NCBI GenBank assembly: GCA_028285545.1
Contig: JANQPA010000049.1
Location: 1-32,111 of the forward strand
Direction: 5' to 3'
Source of the DNA: Saprospiraceae bacterium
Lineage (GTDB): Bacteria; Bacteroidota; Bacteroidia; Chitinophagales; Saprospiraceae
DNA: 32,111 bases
The notes beneath the pieces are model-generated. The model saw only the letters and a program-made list of their open reading frames with translations, was not told the origin of the DNA and did no database searches. Shown in pieces: positions 6,445 through 14,550 of this stretch. Each line of letters opens with the position of its first letter. The first letter of the stretch is position 1. The translations under genes were made by a program, and so were the position numbers.

Positions 6445-8274
6445 ATGAGGGCTTATAGTCTTCGAGAAGCTAAGCAGGCCTCGGATAAAGTGCAGGCTCT
6501 TTATTTAAACAAAGTAGAGATCCTGGATTTACAAAATCTCCTCCCCCATCTTAATCAGCTAAAATTATTGGATATTTCCAATAGCAAAATTACTCAATGG
6601 CCAGTAACCCTATCCAAATTACCTAAACTTGATACTTTGGTTTTAAATCAAATTGAATTAGGCAACCATCCCTTAAATTTTCCGCCCAGCCTGAAAAAAT
6701 TAATATTTACAAAATGCAACCTGACTTCCTGGCCTCTTCCATTAAACCAGGTTTTGTCCCTTGATATATTGGATCTTTCCGATAATCTATTAACTAGCCT
6801 TCCAAAGGAAATAGTCAGCCTGAAAAACCTAAGCAGACTTTCTTTATCTCAAAACCTGATAAAAAAACTGCCCAAAGAAATTGGAAAGCTGAAAAAACTA
6901 AAGACTCTTGATTTAAGCCAAAATCAACTGACTAAACTGGAGTTTTCCTTTAAGCAGTTATCAGAGTTGGAACAATTGAACTTAAGCAATAATCAATTGG
7001 AGCAAGTTCCCCAAACAATAGGATATTGTCATAAATTAACAGAGTTAGATATAAGTCAAAACCAGCTTTCGAGCTTGCCTAAAGCTTTTTTTCAACTTCA
7101 TTTTCTCAGGAAACTGATACTTCACCATAATGTAGTTCGCCGTATTCCCAAAGAAATATCACAGCTAAACTGGTTAAGTCATTTGGATTTAAGTAATAAT
7201 AAATTAAAACGTATTCCCGAAAGCATAGATCAATGTAGTAAGTTACAAACACTGAGCCTGGCCAAGAATCAATTGTCTAGTATACCTAGGACTATTTCAG
7301 CCTTATCAAGTTTGAGAAAACTAGATTTGAGTGAGAATCGCCTGAAATCATTTTCAAAACTTCCTTCAAGGCTGAAAAGTCTCAATTTAAGCACCAATCA
7401 ATTGAAGTCATTACCTGCTTCAATAGCAATGGCCGACATGATGGAAGTTCTAATTCTTGACAGCAATCAGTTTACCAAGTTGCCGAAAGCCATCTCCAAA
7501 TTGAAGGTTTTACAAGATCTTAGTCTTCAAAACTTACCTGATGCTTTTGACTATTCTTCTCTATTGGCATTAAAAAGTTTGGAAAAAATTGACCAAGAAA
7601 AACTGAGTACCGTCCAAAAGAAATTACTCGTTGATATTATTGCCCTTTCCTCTGAAATTCCTTTAAAACAAACAGAAAAAAAAGCTCTTTTCGACAGACT
7701 TGAAAATAATACTGAGGTCTTTTCTCAAAAAAGGTTTCTCGAGCTTTTAAATACAGCTAGTCCTACCCTCTCCCATCTTATCCGGAAAAAAATATTACAA
7801 GCCGAAAATTCACATAATTTATATCCCGGCAGTACTTTATTTCTATTGGGAAGTGTAAAATGGCCTGGTAGCGATATCATCAAGCGACTGGAGAAGTGCC
7901 AAATAGATATTTCAGATCATGAAAAAGACAGCACCCACTATTTACTTGGCGCTCCTCCCTACGCAAACACCGTTTCACCTGGTCAAAAAACGTGGGTTAA
8001 TACCTCTCAACTGCTCAGTTTTATGCACAAAAAAGAAGGACATATATGGGAAGAGGACCAATTATATTCACTTTTTAAATTGTTTAATTCAAATCAACTT
8101 AAACAGAATCAGCTTGGAATCGGTCTTCTACAGAGTTTGGGGCTCAACAAAATTATTTGGGAAAAGCTTTTTGTTTTTTGGAAAAATTCTAAAAAAATGG
8201 AATTTAAAAGTGAAATTTTTAATCTATTAATATGCTATGCAAATGAGGATCAGAGAGTCAGGTTATTTAATTAA
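6445..8274 (+). CDS. Leucine-rich-repeat protein with BRCT-like C-terminal segment
   Basis: This 609-residue protein has about 15 leucine-rich repeats of 23 residues between about residues 38 and 375 (for example LDLSQNQLTKLEFSFKQL), of the bacterial/ROCO-type spacing. No signal peptide is present, so it is probably cytoplasmic, unlike secreted LRR effectors. After a helical linker, residues about 459-535 (YPGSTLFLLGSVKWPG ... THYLLGAPPYAN) show the pattern of a BRCT domain: an early G-x-x-x-x-x-G segment, a helix, then THYLLG, comparable with THLVxG in ligase and repair proteins. This assignment is by eye and tentative. No GTPase or kinase domain is visible. It is coupled to the coiled-coil gene before it and followed by a hairpin terminator. 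Confidence 0.8.
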   Translation: MRAYSLREAKQASDKVQALYLNKVEILDLQNLLPHLNQLKLLDISNSKITQWPVTLSKLPKLDTLVLNQIELGNHPLNFPPSLKKLIFTKCNLTSWPLPLNQVLSLDILDLSDNLLTSLPKEIVSLKNLSRLSLSQNLIKKLPKEIGKLKKLKTLDLSQNQLTKLEFSFKQLSELEQLNLSNNQLEQVPQTIGYCHKLTELDISQNQLSSLPKAFFQLHFLRKLILHHNVVRRIPKEISQLNWLSHLDLSNNKLKRIPESIDQCSKLQTLSLAKNQLSSIPRTISALSSLRKLDLSENRLKSFSKLPSRLKSLNLSTNQLKSLPASIAMADMMEVLILDSNQFTKLPKAISKLKVLQDLSLQNLPDAFDYSSLLALKSLEKIDQEKLSTVQKKLLVDIIALSSEIPLKQTEKKALFDRLENNTEVFSQKRFLELLNTASPTLSHLIRKKILQAENSHNLYPGSTLFLLGSVKWPGSDIIKRLEKCQIDISDHEKDSTHYLLGAPPYANTVSPGQKTWVNTSQLLSFMHKKEGHIWEEDQLYSLFKLFNSNQLKQNQLGIGLLQSLGLNKIIWEKLFVFWKNSKKMEFKSEIFNLLICYANEDQRVRLFN

Positions 8275-8292
8275 GGTCTAATCATAGACCTT
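8273..8292. terminator. Bidirectional terminator between convergent genes
   Basis: aaggtcta (8273-8280), loop atca, tagacctt (8285-8292), followed on the plus strand by ctatttttt. It fills the gap between the convergent LRR and TolB-like stop codons and can serve both. Confidence 0.75.
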
Positions 8293-9174
8293 CTATTTTT
8301 TACTTTCCACCTTAATTTCCTCCATTTTCTTTTTTTCCAAATGATATTTATAAAGTGTGGTAGGCTTTCCATTTTGTCTGGACATGAAAACTATAGCTGA
8401 ATCATCAGGTAAAAATGTAGGGAGTGCACTATTTTCAGTGTCCGTTGTGATGGTAGTTAGTTTTTTCCTTTCCAAGTCAAAATGATAAATTTGGTTAGAA
8501 CCAGAGCGACGGGAGGTAAAGACAACTTGATCTCCCTTAGTGGACCAATCTCCCCAGGCATCTAAGCCTTCACTAAAAGTGATGCGTTGGATCTTCTTAA
8601 ATTTCGAATTGGCTACACATAATTCTATGTCTTTATCAAATAAGGTAGAAAATAGAACTCTTTTTCCATCTTTAGACCATTTCGGATAAATGATCTTATC
8701 CAAGCGCTTGCTTAGTAATACAGGTTCTTTTTTTGACCCAAGTTTCATCTTATAGAGTTGAAATGTTCCGTTCCGATTCGATTCAAAAACAATTTCTTTA
8801 TTAGAAATCCACTGGGGCACTGCATCCGAAGAATCACTCATAGTGAGTCGCGTTTCAATTTTTGTTGTCAGGTCATAAGCATAAATTTCATAATTGCCAT
8901 CCCTTTTTGATTCATAACACAGCATTTTACCATCTGGTGACCAGGCAGGATGGCTGGCTGTTTTACCATCAGGGCTAATCTGGGTCAGATTTTTCCCCGA
9001 AACATCAATAATATAAACTCCTTGTTCGCCTCTCAGATTGGAATCAAAAGCAATCCATCCAGTGGAGGATATGGTAGGATGAAAAAAAAATATTTGGCCT
9101 TCTTGTGCCACTAAATTATTAATGCCTATCAAAAAGGCGAAAGGAATGGTAAAAAGTAGATTAAGCTTGTCCAT
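8293..9174 (-). CDS. Exported TolB-like beta-propeller protein
   Basis: From ATG 9174 the product has 293 residues with the signal peptide MDKLNLLFTIPFAFLIGINN and cleavage after LVAQ. A longer start at 9198 would put a charged extension before the signal, so the inner start is preferred. At least five PD40/TolB-type blades are visible, for example HPAWSPDGKMLCYESKRDGN, PQWISNKEIVFESNRNG, YPKWSKDGKRVLFST and GDWSTKGDQVVFTSRRSG. These proteins are periplasmic or surface binding propellers. No peptidase domain follows, so enzymatic activity is not expected. The closest role among known families is protein or sugar-chain binding; a specific partner cannot be told. It has no clear operon partner. 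Confidence 0.8.
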   Translation of the reverse strand: MDKLNLLFTIPFAFLIGINNLVAQEGQIFFFHPTISSTGWIAFDSNLRGEQGVYIIDVSGKNLTQISPDGKTASHPAWSPDGKMLCYESKRDGNYEIYAYDLTTKIETRLTMSDSSDAVPQWISNKEIVFESNRNGTFQLYKMKLGSKKEPVLLSKRLDKIIYPKWSKDGKRVLFSTLFDKDIELCVANSKFKKIQRITFSEGLDAWGDWSTKGDQVVFTSRRSGSNQIYHFDLERKKLTTITTDTENSALPTFLPDDSAIVFMSRQNGKPTTLYKYHLEKKKMEEIKVESKK

Positions 9175-9298
9175 AAAAATAAAAATGTTTGGTTTCAAGC
9201 TTAAAAGCTAGCATTAATACGGTAAGAGAACTCAAAATCGACGAGTCAAAAAGTTCAAATAGAAGAATTCGCACTACAATTAACTGCGGTAAGGTAAA

Positions 9299-9350
9299 AT
9301 TGCTGTATCGGTTCCATTTTTATTGAAAAAAATAGAATCGATACAGCAAT
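9299..9350. terminator. Long stem-loop, probable terminator
   Basis: attgctgtatcg at 9299-9310 pairs with cgatacagcaat at 9339-9350, and the pairing continues inward with two mismatches (ttc, attttt) to a small loop near 9323-9327. It lies 8 bases after the stop of the 51-residue membrane protein and before the TolB-like gene, so it probably ends the globin transcript. Confidence 0.65.
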
Positions 9351-9357
9351 GCAATAA

Positions 9358-9513
9358 TTAACTCAACAAAGAAGAAATTGCCCTGCCTACTAAGTAGAAT
9401 AGAGGAAAAAAACTAATACAGGCAAATCCTATCCACCATTTTTCTATTGGTTCAAAAGCAGGTGGGGCATCTTTTTCTTCTGGGTCATTGAATATATTTT
9501 GATATTTAGTCAT
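9358..9513 (-). CDS. 51-residue single-span membrane protein
   Basis: A small open frame, MTKYQNIFNDPEEKDAPPAF..., with a polar, acidic, proline-bearing N-terminal half (residues 1-25) and one hydrophobic helix from WWIGFACISF to about residue 46, ending SSLLS. The layout suggests an inner-membrane protein with the N-terminus in the cytoplasm. It lies 57 bases after the globin stop on the same strand and before a strong hairpin, so it is probably co-transcribed with the globin. No Shine-Dalgarno is visible, which is common in this phylum. The family is unknown to me. Confidence 0.55.
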   Translation of the reverse strand: MTKYQNIFNDPEEKDAPPAFEPIEKWWIGFACISFFPLFYLVGRAISSLLS

Positions 9514-9570
9514 GATTCATAGTTATTAATTGGGTAAAAGGTTTGCTTGTATCCTACTTATGCTAAGGCT

Positions 9571-10002
9571 TCATGCGGAGGCAGGTACGCCTTCAGCCGC
9601 TTCTATCATTGTTTTTGCCATAACACCATACACATCTGTCCAAGCTTGTTTTACCTGTGGGGTAAAATCATCACCCAGGCCTATTTCCAAGGTTGCTAGT
9701 AAAGCTGCTCCTACATCATTATAATGTACAGGTTTAACATTATAGGAAGCATGTTTTTGCCCCAAATTTTGCAAAATGGGGACCAACTTAGAAAGATTAC
9801 TCAAGCCGGCTACCGCTGCAGCTAGCATATCGCGCAATTTGTTTCTTTGTCTTCCCATTTTTTCTTTATCAGCCGGGAAAAGTGACTTCAGGGATGGGTT
9901 GATTTCAAAAAGTTTATCGTAAAAAATGGCCATAGCCTGGTCGGCAATAGGCAAGACTTTTTTAAAAGAGGTCTGGACTAAGTTAATGGTCGATTGATCC
10001 AT
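9571..10002 (-). CDS. Single-domain bacterial haemoglobin
   Basis: This 143-residue globin resembles Vitreoscilla haemoglobin and the globin domain of flavohaemoglobins. Visible key residues are Tyr28 (B10, in IFYDKLF), Phe42 (CD1, in SLFP), Gln52 at the distal E7 position and His84 (proximal F8, in GQKHASY), so haem binding is intact. There is no reductase domain and no signal peptide, so it acts in the cytoplasm, likely in oxygen binding or nitric-oxide and redox protection with a separate reductase. Upstream is an inverted repeat gaattccc/gggaattc that could be an operator. The next gene encodes a small membrane protein. Confidence 0.92.
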   Translation of the reverse strand: MDQSTINLVQTSFKKVLPIADQAMAIFYDKLFEINPSLKSLFPADKEKMGRQRNKLRDMLAAAVAGLSNLSKLVPILQNLGQKHASYNVKPVHYNDVGAALLATLEIGLGDDFTPQVKQAWTDVYGVMAKTMIEAAEGVPASA

Positions 10003-10074
10003 GTCATTTGATTTTTAAGGTTTGTACTTTACATTACCTCAAAATTCCAATAAAAACAGGATCTACACCTCTAC

Positions 10075-10106
10075 GAATTCCCTTAATTTTGTTTCTATGG
10101 GAATTC
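10075..10106. promoter_or_regulatory. Inverted repeat upstream of globin, possible operator
   Basis: gaattccc (10075-10082) and gggaattc (10099-10106) form perfect 8-base arms around 16 bases, centred about 88 bases upstream of the globin start. Each arm holds a GAATTC core, so part of the symmetry is intrinsic. A regulator site is possible but unproven. Confidence 0.3.
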
Positions 10107-10187
10107 ATATAGAAAATTGATTTCGGGATGAGCTATCCTTTACTTTTTTGGAGGGATGATTGCTTAAAGTAGCTTTTATTAAATTGG

Positions 10188-10219
10188 GTTCAAGTGTTCA
10201 AGTGTTCAAGTGTTCAAGT
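10188..10219 (+). repeat. 8-bp tandem repeat, (gttcaagt)x4
   Basis: Four exact head-to-tail copies of gttcaagt, followed by gttt. It overlaps the start of dispersed repeat copy B; copy A has diverged versions (gttcatgt, gttcacat) at the same place, so the tandem array belongs to the element. Copy number may vary between strains. Confidence 0.85.
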
Positions 10220-10305
10220 GTTTAGGGAATTGTATTATTGAAAGTTTAGGTGTTTATTGTAGCTTTTTTTCTCAGGCAAATCTCCCAAATCTTGCAGATA
10301 ATATT
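10201..10305 (+). repeat. Dispersed intergenic repeat, copy B
   Basis: Homologous to 5231-5333 in the same orientation. Shared blocks are agtgttca, aggga, tattga, tgtttattg, ctttttt, ctca and gcaaatctc. It lies between the fucosidase and globin genes. Confidence 0.6.
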
Positions 10306-10466
10306 TGCATAATTTGCGTCCCCCTAAGAGTTTCAAACAACTGAAATACTCCAATAATAGCAATACTAAACAAGGAATTCTGGAACAACGGAACCACCCT
10401 GAATTTAGGAACATCTCATTTGAAATTGCTTCCAATTCAAGTTTCGGAATGGCTTAGATGGAATCT

Positions 10467-11783
10467 TTAGTCTTGGTACAGCTTAATTTTCCCATCTAAC
10501 AAAACGGCAAGTACAGTATAATAGGGGTCAAGGGTGTTTTCAGGTATTTCTATATAGGTAAGTCCAGGATATTTACTCCAGTACACTTTACAAAATACTT
10601 CTTGATCTAAAATGGTACCATGACCAACTACCCAAACCCGATTAATCTTATTCTCTACTCCTTTTAATACCACTTTTCCATCTTTGGGAATATCTCTAAC
10701 ATAAAGATATAAAGTAGTGCTATCTTGAGATAAAGCAGTGGGGCCCATGAAACATTCATAAGGAATTCCAGCTTCTACCTGATAAATGGCTTCGCTATGT
10801 TTAGAGGTCCATTTCCCTAATTCTTTGAGGATATTTTCCTGTTCTTTTGGAATGGTTCCATCAGCTTTGGGGCCTATATCTAAAAGTAGGTTTCCTCCTT
10901 TGCTAAGAACATCTACAAAAATATCCAGCACCTGCTGCGGAGATTTATACTTTTTGTCATTATGCTGAAATCCCCAGGAGTCATTCATCGTCATACACAA
11001 CTCCCAATAATCGGCTTCTGGTTTATGAATGGGTAGGCCTATTTCTGGCGTAGCATAATCTCCCTGCTCATTTAACCTGGAGTTAAAAATGACACCAGTC
11101 TGCTTGTGAGTAAGCAGAGATTTAATTTTTTTCACATTCCATTCTTCGGCGCTGTGTTCCCAATCACCATCAAACCACCATAAGTCGGGAGAAAAGTTAT
11201 TTTTAAGTTCCTCTAATTGTCCAAAGTTATAAGATTGAAAGCGGTCCCAACGATCTGGGTCATCCTGAATTTTGTAACGCTGAAAATTATTGGTGTGATG
11301 AGTATAATCCTTATATGACCAATCAGGAAGTGAGTAATAAAGCCCCACTTTCAAGTCATTCTTCCTTAAAGCCTCCACAAATGGGGTGATGAGATCTCGT
11401 TTTGAGGGAGAGCTTTTTAGGGAATTTAAATCTCCATATTCAGTATCCCATAGAGCAAAACCGTCATGATGTTTGGTGGTGATAACCGAATATTTTGCAC
11501 CACTTTCTTTTATCATGCGGGCCCAATAATCCGGATCATAATTTGTTGCAGTGAATCCGGCTGTCTGTTTCAGGTAATCTTCATGAGAAATATATCTATT
11601 GTAGAAAGCCCAGGATTCGCTGATGCCATTCACTGCATATATTCCCCAATGGATGAAAATCCCAAGTTTGGCCTCTTTGAACCACTCCATTTTTTGGTGG
11701 TAAGCTATATCGTTTGACTGACTTATATTTTGACTAAAAAGGAAGGAAGGGAAAAGGAGAAGGTAAAAGAAAAGATTTTTCAT
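10467..11783 (-). CDS. Secreted alpha-L-fucosidase, GH29
   Basis: This 438-residue glycoside hydrolase family 29 enzyme releases alpha-linked L-fucose from glycans such as fucose-rich algal polysaccharides. A signal peptide (MKNLFFYLLLFPSFLFSQ) directs export. GH29 signatures are GIFIHWGIYAV (residues 41-51), TTKHHDGFALWD (102-113) and the nucleophile region DLWWFDGDWE, with Asp205 as probable nucleophile. A beta-sandwich C-terminal domain follows from about residue 335. The acid/base residue varies in the family and I did not assign it. It stands alone, without SusC/SusD genes in the window, so it is not part of a visible polysaccharide utilisation locus. Confidence 0.93.
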   Translation of the reverse strand: MKNLFFYLLLFPSFLFSQNISQSNDIAYHQKMEWFKEAKLGIFIHWGIYAVNGISESWAFYNRYISHEDYLKQTAGFTATNYDPDYWARMIKESGAKYSVITTKHHDGFALWDTEYGDLNSLKSSPSKRDLITPFVEALRKNDLKVGLYYSLPDWSYKDYTHHTNNFQRYKIQDDPDRWDRFQSYNFGQLEELKNNFSPDLWWFDGDWEHSAEEWNVKKIKSLLTHKQTGVIFNSRLNEQGDYATPEIGLPIHKPEADYWELCMTMNDSWGFQHNDKKYKSPQQVLDIFVDVLSKGGNLLLDIGPKADGTIPKEQENILKELGKWTSKHSEAIYQVEAGIPYECFMGPTALSQDSTTLYLYVRDIPKDGKVVLKGVENKINRVWVVGHGTILDQEVFCKVYWSKYPGLTYIEIPENTLDPYYTVLAVLLDGKIKLYQD

Positions 11784-11904
11784 TTCAGATTAAATTGGTC
11801 TATAATCATTTGAGCTACTTTATTAGGCCTGGCCTTGGCTCATCCTCACTACTGCCGGAGGGTCGCTGATGATAATAAGTTTCATTCTATGACCTCCTCT
11901 TTTC

Positions 11905-12576
11905 TCATTTGCCTACTTCCATAATAATTGAAATAAACTCTTCCTGATCAGGATGCAATACATCTTTTTTATCCTTCCATTGGTAATTCAATTTGACAAA
12001 CAAATTTTTCCAATGATCCAGAGGTCGAAAATACCACTCATAGCCATTTTTGAAATCACGTTTGAGGCCAGCCCAATTTTCTTGTAACCAGGTAGGTTCA
12101 TCTAAATCAGCAACCAGGGGATGCTGAGGATGAATAGTCTGGATAATAATTCTTCCATCAGGGGTCAGATTAGGTTGTAAACTTTGGAGTACCTTTTCCA
12201 CGATTTCATTCCCAAATAAGGCGTAGTTAAAAATAATGGTATCAAATTGCCCAAAAGACTCAAGGTTTTCCTGAGTAAATTGTTTGTACTCCAATACTTT
12301 AAATTCCCCAATTCCCTTACTTTTTGCAGAAGCAATCAATCCCTCTGCTCCATCTACTCCCAATACTTCCACACCAGTTTTGACAAGAGTTCTGGTAAGC
12401 CATCCTTCACCACAACCCACATCAAGCGCTCTTTTGGGTTGATGTGCCAAAACTGCATCAATAATAGCCTGGTTGGTTATCAATTTCCTGGAGGCAATTT
12501 CTTCATTATCGATTACCTCTACCCAATGTTGGCTATTAACCCTCCAGGAGTCCATAATCTGATCTTCTTTATCCAT
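11905..12576 (-). CDS. Class I SAM-dependent methyltransferase
   Basis: The 223-residue protein has the SAM-binding motif ALDVGCGEGWL at residues 55-65, the acidic loop VLGVDGAE, and FDTIIFNYALFG further on, the order of a Rossmann-type methyltransferase. A C-terminal segment with many aromatic residues (WYFRPLDHWKN) may shape the substrate pocket. The substrate cannot be told; small-molecule methylation is most likely. Its start overlaps the end of the FlaR-like kinase by 8 bases, and it is the last gene of a long minus-strand run. Confidence 0.88.
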   Translation of the reverse strand: MDKEDQIMDSWRVNSQHWVEVIDNEEIASRKLITNQAIIDAVLAHQPKRALDVGCGEGWLTRTLVKTGVEVLGVDGAEGLIASAKSKGIGEFKVLEYKQFTQENLESFGQFDTIIFNYALFGNEIVEKVLQSLQPNLTPDGRIIIQTIHPQHPLVADLDEPTWLQENWAGLKRDFKNGYEWYFRPLDHWKNLFVKLNYQWKDKKDVLHPDQEEFISIIMEVGK

Positions 12577-13087
12577 AATTGCTTTTCAAGTTATTTAAAA
12601 ACTGAAGTACCTGCTTTTGATTTTGTAAAATATACACCTTTTTGGAAGATTGGTAATCTTTTAACTTTTCTAAAATTTTGGGTCTTCTGGTTTGGTTATA
12701 ATTATAAACGTATGCAAAAAACTCCCAGGTCACCCTTTCGATACATCCCTCGGTCATATCTGGCCTGGTTTTGCCAAGGTATTGCAGTTTTCTTTTCAAT
12801 ACCCGATATAAACATAACCATTTGGATCGATCTAAAAAAATTATCCCTTCTGCCTTTTTTAGTCGCATATCCATGGTGCCGCCATAATTGCCATCCATAA
12901 TCCATTCACTGGCATCGGACTGCTGCTCCACCTTTTTTTCCCAATCCAATTTATCGGGTTCTACCCAATTGGGCTGCCAGTACTGTTGATCCATATGAAT
13001 GAGGGGAAGGCCAGTTATTTGATGGATTTTTTTGGCTAATGTACTCTTGCCGGAGCCACCACAGCCGATGATCATAATTTTTTTCAT
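12569..13087 (-). CDS. FlaR-like P-loop kinase (adenylate-kinase fold)
   Basis: The 172-residue product has the Walker A motif IIGCGGSGKSTLAKKI (residues 6-21) and the following LPLIHMDQQYWQPNW, characteristic of the family annotated as DNA topology modulation protein FlaR. WIMDGNYGGTMDMRL and IIFLDRSKWLCLYR fit the NMP-kinase-like core. It is a cytoplasmic nucleoside or nucleotide kinase by fold; the topology role given to the family is weakly supported. It follows the beta-lactamase gene by 34 bases and overlaps the methyltransferase by 8 bases, so the two are coupled. Confidence 0.85.
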   Translation of the reverse strand: MKKIMIIGCGGSGKSTLAKKIHQITGLPLIHMDQQYWQPNWVEPDKLDWEKKVEQQSDASEWIMDGNYGGTMDMRLKKAEGIIFLDRSKWLCLYRVLKRKLQYLGKTRPDMTEGCIERVTWEFFAYVYNYNQTRRPKILEKLKDYQSSKKVYILQNQKQVLQFLNNLKSNYG

Positions 13088-13121
13088 ACAGTCAAAAAAG
13101 AATTAAGTTAGGGTGAGTTTA

Positions 13122-13892
13122 TTATTTTTTCTTCTCACTAAACAGATTAATGGTAAAGTCTAGCAGGCTTTGATCGCCATACTTGCCATGGCCAGGAATA
13201 ATCATCTCAGCAGATGGATAGGCTCCTTTTATCTTTTGGATGGTTTTTGGCCATTGATTTACATCAGCATCGGCTAAATTCCCTTTCCCAGCACCTATGG
13301 ATTTAACCATACAGCCTCCAAATATTAATTTTTCACTAGGAATCCAACTTACAATATTATCTAAGGTATGAGCAGCCCCAAAATAAGAATTGATAATTTC
13401 CTGGCCTCCAATTTTTAATGTTTGGCTTCCCTCAAATCCATTTTGAGGAATGCTTACGCTATCTGCCCGGGCTAATGCTATTGTCTGATCATTAGCATAA
13501 GAAGGGATCCCAGCTTGATGAAAGGCTTCCAAGCCGCCCAAACAGTCGACATGGAAGTGATTTACTACAACAGCCTTGATCCTTACCTTTAAAGAATCCT
13601 GAACCCAGTTTATCAATTCTCGAGAGGTTTCATTATCAGTGGGGGTATCAAAAATTATAGCCTCCCCATTTTTTACATAAAGAAGACTATTACAGGCCAC
13701 CTTGCCAAAATTCCTGAAATTGAGGTAAGACACCAGAAGATAAGTGTGATCAGAAATGGGACTTATTTCCAAATCGTCCGATCGGTAAGTATGGGAAATA
13801 ACTTTAGGACTACAGCCACAGATTATAAATAATAAACCCAGAAGAATAAAGCCCTGAAATTTAAAGCCCTGACAAAAAACTTGATCAATCAC
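13122..13892 (-). CDS. Subclass B1 metallo-beta-lactamase lipoprotein
   Basis: The 256-residue protein has every zinc ligand of subclass B1: His112, His114 and Asp116 in NHFHVDCLGG, His175 in AAHTLDN, Cys194 in FGGCMVKS and His235 in PGHGKYG. The Lys in CMVKS and the GNLADAD loop match Lys224 and Asn233 of class B1 numbering. B1 enzymes hydrolyse penicillins, cephalosporins and carbapenems in the periplasm. The N-terminus is hydrophobic and ends FIICGCS, so it is probably a lipoprotein with Cys27 (or Cys25) modified. Its start overlaps the DUF6090-like gene by 8 bases and no mobile element flanks it, so it looks resident. Activity is predicted, not shown. Confidence 0.9.
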   Translation of the reverse strand: MIDQVFCQGFKFQGFILLGLLFIICGCSPKVISHTYRSDDLEISPISDHTYLLVSYLNFRNFGKVACNSLLYVKNGEAIIFDTPTDNETSRELINWVQDSLKVRIKAVVVNHFHVDCLGGLEAFHQAGIPSYANDQTIALARADSVSIPQNGFEGSQTLKIGGQEIINSYFGAAHTLDNIVSWIPSEKLIFGGCMVKSIGAGKGNLADADVNQWPKTIQKIKGAYPSAEMIIPGHGKYGDQSLLDFTINLFSEKKK

Positions 13893-14550
13893 AGTTATTA
13901 ATATTTTGAAGCATTTGTTGGTAATCTTCCTCGAGTTGACTTTCCAGCTGAATTAAAAAATTTAAAACACGAAGTAAGGGGTCTATATTGCTGTTCTGCT
14001 GGAGGGCATCCCCTGCCTTATTGATTTCTGTCTGCACCCGCGCTTGAAGATTATAAATACTTTCCAATTCATATAGGCATTCATAGCCAAATTCATTCAG
14101 AATTTCAAGGGATTTGGTAGTTTCCCAGGCTATATCTGATAATTCCACCAATTCCAAATTAATCATGGTTCCTCCCTGATAAATAAATTGGCCATCTTTA
14201 TAAGGTATTGAATCGACAATCTTAAAAAAGCCTTTAAAATCTCGCTGAATGGTTTGCATTTGTTCAGGGCTGGCAAGGACTTGGGAGGAACTTTGATAAT
14301 ATAATGGTCTAAGCATTTTCAATGCTCCAGTAATGAGTCGGGCATTGGTATAGGAGGTATCTACTTGATGGAGGTTATTGCTAATTTCATCTTTAATCTT
14401 GGAGATGGCAACTTGTTTGGCTTTGGAATTATATTTGTTAGTATTCCAGTTATTAAACCAAATAGCTAGATTGATCCCAACAAAAATCAGCAATATTTCT
14501 CCAAAAATATACCGCCAATTAAACTTTCTTCTTGTTTTAAAGAGTCTCAT
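13885..14550 (-). CDS. DUF6090-like single-span membrane protein
   Basis: The 221-residue protein starts with basic residues and one hydrophobic helix (YIFGEILLIFVGINLAIW, residues 14-31), then NNWN, a pattern I associate with the Bacteroidota family DUF6090. The rest is a helical, probably periplasmic domain with coiled-coil-like segments. No enzyme motif is visible. It overlaps the GH13 gene before it by 4 bases and the beta-lactamase after it by 8 bases, so the three are translated together. The function of the family is unknown. Confidence 0.7.
   Translation of the reverse strand: MRLFKTRRKFNWRYIFGEILLIFVGINLAIWFNNWNTNKYNSKAKQVAISKIKDEISNNLHQVDTSYTNARLITGALKMLRPLYYQSSSQVLASPEQMQTIQRDFKGFFKIVDSIPYKDGQFIYQGGTMINLELVELSDIAWETTKSLEILNEFGYECLYELESIYNLQARVQTEINKAGDALQQNSNIDPLLRVLNFLIQLESQLEEDYQQMLQNINNCD

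Larger units (their letters stand above)
10003..10466. other. Intergenic region between fucosidase and globin
   Basis: No credible gene. It contains the possible globin operator (10075-10106), four tandem copies of an 8-base unit (10188-10219) and dispersed repeat copy B (10201-10305). A 66-codon minus-strand frame across 10235-10435 is mostly repeat sequence and was not accepted. The remainder shows nothing recognisable. Confidence 0.55.

Noticed and set aside
10188-10219. CRISPR-like array
   Set aside because: The 8-base units are directly head to tail, with no spacers.
10235-10435. 66-codon minus-strand frame between fucosidase and globin
   Set aside because: Much of it is the dispersed repeat, which is not preserved as a frame in its other copy.
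12247-12900. 217-codon plus-strand frame across the methyltransferase and FlaR-like genes
   Set aside because: It is antisense to two well-supported genes with intact motifs and has no recognisable domain itself.
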